Positions 45,846-54,501 of a stretch of DNA of 64,000 nt are shown here, in pieces. The translations under genes were made by a program, and so were the position numbers. Location of the stretch: contig NZ_AP014862.1 in NCBI RefSeq assembly GCF_002355475.1, forward strand, positions 124,001-188,000, written 5' to 3'. Position 1 is the stretch's first letter; each line of letters opens with the position of its first letter. The notes beneath the pieces are model-generated. The model saw only the letters and a list, made by a program, of their open reading frames with translations, had not been told where the DNA came from and searched no databases. The DNA comes from Pseudomonas furukawaii (lineage in GTDB: Bacteria > Pseudomonadota > Gammaproteobacteria > Pseudomonadales > Pseudomonadaceae).

Positions 45846-48154
45846 ACACTCATGCCTGGGCACATGTCCCGGCGGTTTTCCCCTTGGTGGGGCGTTTGCC
45901 CGGTGACCCAAGCGCAGTACGCGCCAACCACCGCAAGCAGGTGGCCGAGGAACTGGCTCATCGCCGGTGCCTGAATGCCGCCCAGGGAGGGCCGGGGGCC
46001 TCCACCTGCGCCCATAGCCTGCATATCAGCCTGTTCTTCGATGGCACCAACAACAACGAGGACTATGACACCCGCAAGGCGAAGGTTCCGCACCCCACCA
46101 ATATCGCCCGCCTTTACCATGCGAGCCTGGAACATTTGGACAGTGGCTATTTCCGTTACTACATCCCTGGCGTGGGCACGCCTTTTCCGGAAATCGGCGA
46201 GCTGGAGTTCGGCACAAGAGGAATGGCGTTCGGCTTTCGTGGGGAGGACCGCATCAACTGGGGCCTGCTGCAAGTGGCCGATGCCTTGATGTTTGCACTG
46301 AACGACAAGAAGGGGCTCAAGCTGCCGCAAGCCCAGGCCCAACTGAAGAAGATGGCCACCGCCTGGCCATTGACCGGCCTGGGTCGCGCCTGCCGGCGTG
46401 CGGCGATGATGGAGTTGCTCGAGCCGCTGCGCCAGCGGGTGGGCAATGCCCAGCCGACGGTGGTGGCGATCAAGCTGTTCGTCTACGGCTTTTCCCGTGG
46501 GGCGGCGGAGGCGCGCACCTTCGTCACCTGGCTCAGCGAGCTGTTCGATACGCCCGAGGGGGCGGACCAGCCGGAGCGGAGCCTGCTGGGCATTCCGCTG
46601 CGCATCGAGTTCCTCGGCCTGATGGACACCGTGGCTTCGGTGGGCAGTGCCCATGCCGCGCCCTTCGCCTCCGGGCATATGGACTGGGCCGACGGCAACT
46701 TGCCCTTGCCCTGCGCCGAGCGCTTTCCAGGGTGGATCAAGGACTGCCGGCATTTCGTCGCCGCCCACGAGCAGCGCCTGTGCTTCCCGCTGGACTCGAT
46801 CCGCACCGAAGCGGGGCACTACCCACCCTATGCCCGTGAAGTGCTCTACCCCGGCGTGCACTCGGACGTGGGGGGCGGCTACCCGCCGGGCGCCCAGGGC
46901 AAGGCCCGGGATGGGCAGGCCGAGCTGCTCTCGCAGATTGCCCTGCATGATCTCTATGCCGCGGCCTTCGCTGCGGGAGCCCCCTTGGCGGTGCCGGAAG
47001 CGGTGGTGCCGGAGGAGCTGAGGCAGATGAAACCGGTACGAGCAATGTCCGCCGAAACGGATCGTGAGTTCACGCTCAACGAGGAGCTGACCCACCGTTT
47101 CAACGCCTGGCGCAGCGCCACCCTGGGCCTGTCGGAGGCGACGCCCGCCGAGTCCTCGAGCCACGAACCGCAGCAGGCCGGGCAGGACCTGGACACCCTG
47201 ATGGCCGAGCAGTTGGCCTGGCTCACCGGCTGGCGTATCGAGCGCTTCGCCCGGGGCAGCTATGCCAGCCGGCCTTTCTACGGCGAGGCCAGGCAAACCA
47301 GTGCGGAGGAGCAGGTGCAGGAGCGGGAGGCCCTCGCGGCGCGCAGGGATGAGCTTCGAAAGAAACGCCAGGCTGCCCGTGGCAATCCCGATGTGAGGCT
47401 CGTAGACGAGCCGGACTACGAGCCGGTGCTGGACCGGCAGCAGATCCGCGAGGCCGCCACCGAGTTCGAGCATGACTATACGGAGCGCTGGCGCGAGCAG
47501 ACCGGCCTCGGCGGCTTCCTGCTCGATGTGTTGGTGGGCGATACGGTGTTGCTGCTCAATGACGACGATGAGCTCGCCGAGTTCCAACGGCTCAAGGCGG
47601 AGGGCGAGGCGCGGGCGCGGGAGCTGTTCGCGGAGCCCTTCAAAGGCCGTTTCGAGCTCACCGACCACCCCGCACGGGCGGCGCTGGTGGCGCTGTTCGA
47701 CGATCAGGTGCATGACTCGCGTGCCTGGTTCCTGCACAGCACGATCGGTGCGCGGGAGATGTGGGGCGACTATTTCCGCTATCGCATGGTGTATTTCGGC
47801 ACACAGACCAACAAGCGCGTCACACCGGTCGTGATCGCCGGGCGTGTCGTCGGCGTCGCGGTGTTGCTGGGCGGCGCCTACGCCATTCGCAAGCATGGCT
47901 GGACGGGACTGGCCGGCACCCTGGCGGCGGGGAGCATCGGCTACCAGGTGATCAACACCGTCAGCGGCAAGCCGGTGCCTTTCCTACCGGGAGCGGAGAA
48001 GATTCTCCAGCCGACCCGCGCCATCGGCCAGGTGGTGGCGGAGCAGCGACAGGCCCTGCTTGCCGCAGAAGAAGAGCAGCGCATGCAGACCATGCTGGAC
48101 TACCTGCGCAAGACCGGTGGGCTGGTCGAGCAGGCCAAGGCGGTGCTGCCATGA
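45833..48154 (+). CDS. T6SS phospholipase effector (Tle1-like, DUF2235)
   Basis: 773 aa. DUF2235 alpha/beta-hydrolase: N-terminal ISLFFDGTNNNEDYD, nucleophile Ser221 in YGFSRGAAEAR (GxSxG), and His343 in YPGVHSDVGGGYPPG. This matches the Tle1 family of T6SS lipases that attack membrane phospholipids of rival cells. A hydrophobic stretch (about residues 664-705) near the C terminus may insert in a membrane. The ATG overlaps the immunity gene by 13 bases and the stop overlaps the PAAR start (ATGA). Confidence 0.9.
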   Translation: MSEVNTHAWAHVPAVFPLVGRLPGDPSAVRANHRKQVAEELAHRRCLNAAQGGPGASTCAHSLHISLFFDGTNNNEDYDTRKAKVPHPTNIARLYHASLEHLDSGYFRYYIPGVGTPFPEIGELEFGTRGMAFGFRGEDRINWGLLQVADALMFALNDKKGLKLPQAQAQLKKMATAWPLTGLGRACRRAAMMELLEPLRQRVGNAQPTVVAIKLFVYGFSRGAAEARTFVTWLSELFDTPEGADQPERSLLGIPLRIEFLGLMDTVASVGSAHAAPFASGHMDWADGNLPLPCAERFPGWIKDCRHFVAAHEQRLCFPLDSIRTEAGHYPPYAREVLYPGVHSDVGGGYPPGAQGKARDGQAELLSQIALHDLYAAAFAAGAPLAVPEAVVPEELRQMKPVRAMSAETDREFTLNEELTHRFNAWRSATLGLSEATPAESSSHEPQQAGQDLDTLMAEQLAWLTGWRIERFARGSYASRPFYGEARQTSAEEQVQEREALAARRDELRKKRQAARGNPDVRLVDEPDYEPVLDRQQIREAATEFEHDYTERWREQTGLGGFLLDVLVGDTVLLLNDDDELAEFQRLKAEGEARARELFAEPFKGRFELTDHPARAALVALFDDQVHDSRAWFLHSTIGAREMWGDYFRYRMVYFGTQTNKRVTPVVIAGRVVGVAVLLGGAYAIRKHGWTGLAGTLAAGSIGYQVINTVSGKPVPFLPGAEKILQPTRAIGQVVAEQRQALLAAEEEQRMQTMLDYLRKTGGLVEQAKAVLP

Positions 48155-48414
48155 AACCCCTGGTGCGTGTGGGGGACCCGCTTGTGCCCTTCGGTGGCGA
48201 GGTGCTGGAGGGGCACTTCCTGGCCTTCGGCAAACCGGTGGCGTTCGTCGGAGCCCGCGCCCGCTGCGACAAGCACGGCATGACCCAGATCGTTCAGGGC
48301 GCCTCGCTTTCCACCGTGCAGGGGAGCGCGGTGGCCCTGGATGGCCACCCGTGCGCCTGCGGTTGCCGGGTAATGAGCACGCTGCCCGGCTCCTCGATGA
48401 GTGTGGCGCCATGA
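48151..48414 (+). CDS. PAAR-domain spike-tip protein
   Basis: 87 aa. PAAR fold: N-terminal VRVGDPLVPFGGEVLEG, GARARCDKHGMTQIVQGASL and HPCACGCRV with the Cys/His residues that bind the apex zinc. It caps the VgrG spike. The start overlaps the lipase stop and its stop overlaps the next start, each by an ATGA, so all three are translationally coupled. Confidence 0.9.
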   Translation: MKPLVRVGDPLVPFGGEVLEGHFLAFGKPVAFVGARARCDKHGMTQIVQGASLSTVQGSAVALDGHPCACGCRVMSTLPGSSMSVAP

Positions 48415-49541
48415 AACGCCCGCCGCATTATCCGGACTACGTGGAGCCCAGCGCGCCGCAGTGGCGGCGCTGGTGGCTGGCCCTGCTGTTGCTGTGGGGT
48501 GTCCAGCTCGGGCTGACCTGGGCCTTGTGGCCCGAAGGGCGGCCGCGCCAGGAGCAGTGGCCGTTGGGTGTGATTGTGCCGCTGGCCTGGTTGCTCGCCT
48601 TGGCGCTGCGCTTGCTGGTGTGGCAGGTGGGCCTGATCAATCGTGACGCTCATCGCTCCACCCTGGAGGCCGCCCTGCGTGGCTGGTGGTGCCGACGTGG
48701 TGCGACCTTGCCGGTGGAGCATGCACTGCTATTGGGGCCGGCAGGTGATTCATCCTGGCAGTACCAAGGGCTGATGGCGGCAACGCCGGTACCGAAGCCG
48801 GTCGTGCTGCCCGGATCGGGAGAGCTGGCGCTGCGCTGCCAGGTTTCGTTGCGTCAAGCCGAAGATCGGCACGCCGCGCTGGGCCAGCACCTTGCGCGGC
48901 AGTTGCTGGCGTTACCCGAACGGGAGGCACGCTGGTCCGGCTGGCGAGGCCTGGCCTGGGTCGGCGATGCGGCGGGGGAGGTGTCTTTTGCCGCGACCTT
49001 GGTGGCCGCTGGAGCTCAGTTGCCGGAGACCCGCTGGCGGCTGCGCACCCTGGATGATCTGGACACACTGATCGACGAGTTCCCCCGCATCTGTCCCGAG
49101 GAGGCGGATGGGCTGCTCTGTGCCGGTGTGGTGTCTTTGGCACAGGCGGAGGAGGGGGCGGTGCCCGGCGAGGCGGGCTTCGCCTGGGTGATTGGCCATC
49201 GCGGCCAGCTGCAGCTGCACCGTGGTGAATACCTCCTGACCGACGAGGAGTCCGCCGCCGAACTCTGTGCGCAGATGCAGCGCTACGGCAGGCTGGATAA
49301 GGCACCGGCGCACTGCCTGGCGCTGGATGCCGCCAGCCACCGGGCCTTCATCGAGGGCGGGTGGCAAGCCGGCGAACATCAGCTGTCCGCTCATTGGGGG
49401 GCTCTGGGGCCTTTGGCGCCTTTCGTAGGCATGTCCCTGGCGCTGTTGCAGGTAAAGGAGAGCAGGCAGCCCTGCGGCTGGCTCTGCGCTCAGGGTGAAC
49501 AAGGCATGGCAATGGGTGTGGCGGTGCATGGAAATGGATAA
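48411..49541 (+). CDS. Two-TM protein of unknown function in the T6SS cluster
   Basis: 376 aa, not recognised. Two N-terminal TM helices (about residues 22-40, LALLLLWGVQLGLTWALWP; and about 52-72, VIVPLAWLLALALRLLVWQV) are followed by a soluble, probably cytosolic domain rich in Leu, Ala and Trp with WRGLAWVGDAAGEVSFAATL and LEWGV-like stretches near the end. No enzymatic motif. ATGA overlap with PAAR upstream, and the start of tssM lies inside its 3' end. It could be an accessory membrane-complex or effector-export factor. Confidence 0.6.
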   Translation: MKRPPHYPDYVEPSAPQWRRWWLALLLLWGVQLGLTWALWPEGRPRQEQWPLGVIVPLAWLLALALRLLVWQVGLINRDAHRSTLEAALRGWWCRRGATLPVEHALLLGPAGDSSWQYQGLMAATPVPKPVVLPGSGELALRCQVSLRQAEDRHAALGQHLARQLLALPEREARWSGWRGLAWVGDAAGEVSFAATLVAAGAQLPETRWRLRTLDDLDTLIDEFPRICPEEADGLLCAGVVSLAQAEEGAVPGEAGFAWVIGHRGQLQLHRGEYLLTDEESAAELCAQMQRYGRLDKAPAHCLALDAASHRAFIEGGWQAGEHQLSAHWGALGPLAPFVGMSLALLQVKESRQPCGWLCAQGEQGMAMGVAVHGNG

Positions 49542-52500
49542 GCAAGGCCCTCAGGGCTCTCTGGGACGCGCGGCGCTGGTCTACCTATTGCTGGTGAGCG
49601 CGCTGGTGCTGCTGGGCACATTGCTTTACGGCCTGTGGGGGACCGAACTGGGCTTGCCCGGTATAGCGCTCGTACATCTGGCGTTGCGTGGGCTGGTGGT
49701 CTGGTTGGTGCTGTGCATGTTCTGCCCGGTGTTTCTGCTGGCCTGGAGGCATCTGGCGATCGTTCGGGCGCGGTCATTGTTAGGTAACGACGCGCATGGG
49801 ACTGCTCCGGTGTCTGCGGATGGCTCGGCGACGCAAGACGTCAAGCCGCCGCTTGCGCACCTTCGTCAAGGCTTTGGCCCCTTCTGGCGCCGCCGCACCC
49901 GCCTGCTGCTGGTCATTGGCGAGCCGGGCGAGGTGGCCGCCATCGCCCCCGCGCTGGCCGATCGCCAGTGGCTGGAGGGCGATGGCGCGGTGCTGCTGCT
50001 GGGCGGTGCCGCGCAGGAAGCCGCCTTCGACACGAGGCTGACGCGGTGGCGCACGCTCCGCCCGCGCCGTCCGCTGGACGGCATCGTCTGGGCCCTGAAC
50101 CCGGCGCAAGGCGCCGATCCCGATTACCTGGACCGCTACCAGCGCCAGCTGCAGGCGCTGGCGCGGCAGTTGCGCTGGCAGGCGCCGGTGCACCTCTGGG
50201 AGGTGCGTGAAAGCCACTGGGCGCAGCCGGCCATCGAGTCGGCCGTGGGCTGCGCGCTGCCGTTGCGCGCCAGCCCCGAGCTGCTCGAACGGCACTTGCG
50301 GAGCCTGTTGCCGTCCTGGCGTGAGCAGGGGCTGGCGAGGATGCGGGCCGACAACCGCCATGACTCGCTCCTGCGCCTTGCCCACGACCTGCAGGGCGAG
50401 GGTATCGGCCGCTGGCACCGGGCCTGGGCGCGGTTGCGGCAGGGCTCGGGGGTGATGCTGCGCAGCCTGTGGTTCAGCCTGCCATTACCGGGGTCCAGCG
50501 TTGCCGGGGATCACCACTGGCGGGTCCATCCGGCCTGGCATGGGGTCCTGGCGGGGCGCCATCCGGGCGGACGGGCGCAGGGCTGGACCGGCTGGCGCAT
50601 CGGCCGTGCCGCGCTGCTCGGCCTGCTGGCGCTCTGGGGACTGGGCCTGGTGCTGTCCTTCGCCAGCAACCGGGTACAGGTGGCCGAGATGCAGTCCGTC
50701 CTCGCCACCCTGGACCAACCCCGGGAAGGCGCTGCGCAACTGCTGGCCCTCAACGAACTGGTCCACGAGCTCGATCGGCTCGATCACCGGGCCAAGCACG
50801 GCGTGCCCTGGTATCAGCGCTTCGGCCTGAGCCAGAACGACGGCCTGCTGGCCGCACTCTGGCCGCGTTACGTGACGGCCAACAACCGCCTGATCCGCGA
50901 CCCGGCCGCCGCCGGCCTGGAGCGCCAGCTACGTGAGTTGCTCGACCTGCCGCCGGAGAGCCGCGAGCGGGCGATCCGTGCCCGAGACGCCTACGCTCCG
51001 CTCAAGGCCTACCTGATGATGGCGCGCCCGGAGAAGGCCGACGCGGCCTTCCTCGGCAAGACCCTGGCGGCCTACGAAACGGAGCGCGCCGGTGTGGCGG
51101 ACGGTCTCTGGCAGGGCGTGGCGCCCAACCTCTGGCGCTTCTATGCCGAACACCTGGAGGAGCACCCCGAATGGCGCATCGAGGAGGCTCCCGGCCTGGT
51201 CGCCGGGGCTCGCCAGTTGCTGATCGGCCAGCTCGGCCAGCGCAATGGCGAGGCCAACCTCTATCGGCAGGTATTGCAGCGCGCGGCCAACCAGTACCCG
51301 TCCCTGGGGCTGGCACAGCTGGTCGGCGATACCGACGCCCAGCTCTTGTTCTCCACCGCCGCCGAGGTGCCGGGGGTATTCACGCGCCAGGCCTGGGAAG
51401 GCGCGGTACGCCAGGCCATCGACGAGATCGCCGCCGCGCGCCGGGAGGAGATCGACTGGGTACTCAGTGACGACCGCAGCCAGATCGCCGCGGAGCTGAC
51501 GCCGGAGGTGCTGCGCGAGCGCCTGGCGGAGCGCTACTTCCAGGCGTACGGCCAGGCCTGGCTGGAGATGCTCAACAGCCTGCGCTGGCGCGAGGCCCAG
51601 AGCCTGGCCGATACCATCGATCAGCTCACCTTGATGACCGATGTGCGCCAGTCCCCGCTCATCGCCCTGGTTAACACCCTGGCCTACCAGGGGCAGGCCG
51701 GGGCGCGTGGGCAGGCCCTCGGGGACTCCTTGCTGCAGTCCGCGCAGACCCTCATCGGCCAGGACAAGGCGCCCGTGATCGACCAGCTGGACCGCTTTCC
51801 GAAAAGCCCCCTGGACGAGAGCTTCGGCCCACTTCTGGCGCTGCTCGGCAAAGCGGACGATCACCCGGGCACCGACGACAGCCTCAGCCTGCAGGCCTTC
51901 CTCACCCGGGTGACCCGGGTCCGCCTGAGGCTGCAGCAGATCAGCACGGCACCTGACCCTCAGGCCATGGTCCAGGCCCTGGCGCAGACCGTGTTCCAGG
52001 GCCGCAGCGTCGACCTCACCGACACCCAGTCCTACGGCAGCCTGATGGCCGCCAGCCTGGGCAGCGATTGGAGTGGCTTCGGCCAGGCGCTGTTCGTCCA
52101 GCCGCTGGACCAGGCCTGGCGGAAAATCCTGCAACCCTCCGCCGCCGGGCTCAACGGTCAGTGGCAGCGCGCTATCGTCACGCCCTGGAACGACGCCTTC
52201 GCCGGCCGCTATCCCTTCGCCGCCAGCGGCGCCGACAGCTCGCTGCCCATGCTCGGGCAGATGATCCGCGCCGATACCGGCCGCATCGACCAGTTCCTCA
52301 CCCGGCAGTTGGGCGGCGTGCTGCGCAAGGAAGGCAACCGCTGGGTGGCGGACAGCAGCCACAGCCAGGGGCTGCGCTTCAACCCCGAGTTCCTGGAGGC
52401 GATCAACCGCCTGGGGGAACTGGCGGACGTGCTCTACACCGACGGCGGCATGGGGATCGCCTTCGACCTGCGGGCCAAGCCGGTGCGGGATCTGGTGCAG

Positions 52501-52893
52501 ACCAGCCTGGTGGTGGATGGAAACGCCCTGACGTACTTCAACCAGCGGGAGCGCTGGCAGCGCTTCCAATGGCCGGGGATCCAGGACCACCCCGGCACCC
52601 GCTTGAGTTGGATTCACGCCCGGACCGGGGAGCGCCTGTTCGGCGACTACCCCGGCACCTGGGGCCTGATCCGCTGGCTGGAGCAGGCTCGGGTCACCCC
52701 GCTCGACGACAGCGAAACCCGCTATCGCCTGCGGCTCGACGCCCCCGACGGCCTGGGGCTGACCTGGCACCTGCGCACCGAACTCGGTGCAGGTCCCCTG
52801 GCCTTGCTGCAACTCCGGGGCTTCAAGCTGCCGACACGGATCTTCCTGGAGTCCGGGGGCTACTCCCTGGCGCAGTCCGGAGACGAAGCATGA
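49528..52893 (+). CDS. tssM: T6SS membrane complex protein TssM (IcmF family)
   Basis: 1121 aa. Two N-terminal TM helices (about residues 18-40 and 55-75), a cytosolic region, a third TM (about 372-392, LLGLLALWGLGLVLSFA) and a large periplasmic domain with IcmF motifs such as PFAASGAD and GPWAW-like PGTWGLIRWLEQA. The nucleotide-binding loop is degenerate: GEPGEVAA (131-138) replaces GxxxxGKT/S, so no ATP binding is expected. The cytosolic part is short. Start 49528 (MEMDK) is chosen; a GTG at 49495 adds 11 codons. Confidence 0.92.
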   Translation: MEMDKQGPQGSLGRAALVYLLLVSALVLLGTLLYGLWGTELGLPGIALVHLALRGLVVWLVLCMFCPVFLLAWRHLAIVRARSLLGNDAHGTAPVSADGSATQDVKPPLAHLRQGFGPFWRRRTRLLLVIGEPGEVAAIAPALADRQWLEGDGAVLLLGGAAQEAAFDTRLTRWRTLRPRRPLDGIVWALNPAQGADPDYLDRYQRQLQALARQLRWQAPVHLWEVRESHWAQPAIESAVGCALPLRASPELLERHLRSLLPSWREQGLARMRADNRHDSLLRLAHDLQGEGIGRWHRAWARLRQGSGVMLRSLWFSLPLPGSSVAGDHHWRVHPAWHGVLAGRHPGGRAQGWTGWRIGRAALLGLLALWGLGLVLSFASNRVQVAEMQSVLATLDQPREGAAQLLALNELVHELDRLDHRAKHGVPWYQRFGLSQNDGLLAALWPRYVTANNRLIRDPAAAGLERQLRELLDLPPESRERAIRARDAYAPLKAYLMMARPEKADAAFLGKTLAAYETERAGVADGLWQGVAPNLWRFYAEHLEEHPEWRIEEAPGLVAGARQLLIGQLGQRNGEANLYRQVLQRAANQYPSLGLAQLVGDTDAQLLFSTAAEVPGVFTRQAWEGAVRQAIDEIAAARREEIDWVLSDDRSQIAAELTPEVLRERLAERYFQAYGQAWLEMLNSLRWREAQSLADTIDQLTLMTDVRQSPLIALVNTLAYQGQAGARGQALGDSLLQSAQTLIGQDKAPVIDQLDRFPKSPLDESFGPLLALLGKADDHPGTDDSLSLQAFLTRVTRVRLRLQQISTAPDPQAMVQALAQTVFQGRSVDLTDTQSYGSLMAASLGSDWSGFGQALFVQPLDQAWRKILQPSAAGLNGQWQRAIVTPWNDAFAGRYPFAASGADSSLPMLGQMIRADTGRIDQFLTRQLGGVLRKEGNRWVADSSHSQGLRFNPEFLEAINRLGELADVLYTDGGMGIAFDLRAKPVRDLVQTSLVVDGNALTYFNQRERWQRFQWPGIQDHPGTRLSWIHARTGERLFGDYPGTWGLIRWLEQARVTPLDDSETRYRLRLDAPDGLGLTWHLRTELGAGPLALLQLRGFKLPTRIFLESGGYSLAQSGDEA

Positions 52894-54473
52894 GCCTGTC
52901 CGCATTGATCAGCACCTGCCTCGGGGAGCGCGACCCCCTGGGCCTGGCCCGGCAGCAGGCATCGGACTGGGAGGCCTGGCTGCAGCCCATCAGCCCGCGC
53001 TCGGCGGTTGGCGAAGACCCCGGTTACGACGATGACTTCCAGCACATGCGGGAAGAGGTCAACAAGCTCTCCGGCGCCGATACCGAACGGGTCGTGCGGT
53101 TGGCGGAGAAGCTCCTCACGCAACGCTGCAAGGACCTGCGGGTGGTGACCTACTACCTCTGGGCGCGCATGCAGCGGGACGGCGAGGCGGGCCTGGCCGA
53201 CGGCCTGACCCTCCTGGCCGCGCTGATGGAGCGTTATGCCGAGGACATCCTGCCGAGTCGGCCCAACAGCCGGCGCATGGCCCTGGAGTGGCTGGCCAGC
53301 GGCAAGGTGCTCGACAGCCTCTCGCTTTACCCCGAGGTGGTGAAGGCCGAAGCGGAGCGGACGGTGGCCGCGTTGGCCTGGCTGAAACAGGGCCTGGCCA
53401 CTTGGCCGGAGGACCAGCGTCCGGAGCTGGGTGCGCTGTATACGGCCCTGTCGAGCCGACTGGCGCAGTCCGGCGGGGTCGACGCGCTGGTGCCGCAGAA
53501 CAGCGCCGTCCACGAGACCGCCCGGCAGGGCGCCACGCCGGTGGGCACGGCCATCAGGTCCGGGCGCGATCTGCTGGACAGCGGCCGCGCGCTGGCCGGC
53601 TACCTGCGTGAGCAGCCCCAGGGCTGGCTGGCGGCGCACCGGCTGATGAAGAGCCTGCGCTGGGACACGGTGCACCAGCTGCCGCCTGCGGAGGCCAGCG
53701 GCAACACCCGGCTGACGCCACCGCGCAGCGACTACCGGGCCCAGCTCAAGCGGCTGCACTTGCAGCAGAGCTGGAGCGAACTGCTCGATCAGGTGGAGCG
53801 CATCTATGCCGAAGGCGTGAATCACTTCTGGCTCGACCTGCAGTGGTACCTCTGCCAGGCCCTCGGCAAGCAGCCGGCACCCCAGGACGGCTGGGCCGAC
53901 ATCGTCAAGCGCGACCTGGGCATGTTCCTCGACCGCCTGCCGGGCCTGGAGTCCCTGCGCTGGAGCGACGGTACGCCGTTCGCCGACGAGAGCACCCGCA
54001 ACTGGATCGCCCAGCACGTCAGCGGCAACCAGTCCTCGCAATGGTTGCCCGTGGCGGCGGCACCGGCGTCGATGGATGCCGACATCCTCGCGCTGGAAGG
54101 CAAGGCGCTGGCGCAGGCCGACAGCGAGGGCGTCGAGGCGGCCATTGCCTGGCTTGGCGAGCGCCCTGAAGCCCAGAGCGGTCGGCAGCGCTGGCTGCTG
54201 CGGCTGCTGATGGCGCGGGTGGCCGAACAGTGTGGCAAGACCGAACTGGCCATCCACCTGCTCGGCGAACTGGAAACCACGGCCCGGCGCCTGGCCCTGG
54301 CGGAGTGGGAGCCCGACCTGGCCTTCGAGGTGCTGGCGCGCCTGCTCAAACTGCTGCGGCTGAAGTCCCAGCGCAACGATGTGGACAAGGCCGCGCTCGG
54401 ACGCCGCAAGGACGCCTTGCTGGCGGAACTGGTCGGCCTCGATCCGGTGCGGGCTGCGGTGCTCTGCAACTGA
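52890..54473 (+). CDS. tssA: T6SS protein TssA (ImpA/VasJ type)
   Basis: 527 aa. The ImpA_N domain occupies about the first 170 residues (YDDDFQHMREEVNKLSGADT and YYLWARMQRDG) and a VasJ/ImpA-type C-terminal half follows (AHRLMKSLRWD near residue 255, and RWLLRLLMARVAEQCGKTEL). Caps or primes tube-sheath assembly. It overlaps tssM by 4 bases (ATGA) and ends 28 bases before tssF. Confidence 0.92.
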   Translation: MSLSALISTCLGERDPLGLARQQASDWEAWLQPISPRSAVGEDPGYDDDFQHMREEVNKLSGADTERVVRLAEKLLTQRCKDLRVVTYYLWARMQRDGEAGLADGLTLLAALMERYAEDILPSRPNSRRMALEWLASGKVLDSLSLYPEVVKAEAERTVAALAWLKQGLATWPEDQRPELGALYTALSSRLAQSGGVDALVPQNSAVHETARQGATPVGTAIRSGRDLLDSGRALAGYLREQPQGWLAAHRLMKSLRWDTVHQLPPAEASGNTRLTPPRSDYRAQLKRLHLQQSWSELLDQVERIYAEGVNHFWLDLQWYLCQALGKQPAPQDGWADIVKRDLGMFLDRLPGLESLRWSDGTPFADESTRNWIAQHVSGNQSSQWLPVAAAPASMDADILALEGKALAQADSEGVEAAIAWLGERPEAQSGRQRWLLRLLMARVAEQCGKTELAIHLLGELETTARRLALAEWEPDLAFEVLARLLKLLRLKSQRNDVDKAALGRRKDALLAELVGLDPVRAAVLCN

Positions 54474-54501
54474 GCCCGATTCAAGACAGGAACCCTGCGT
54501 T

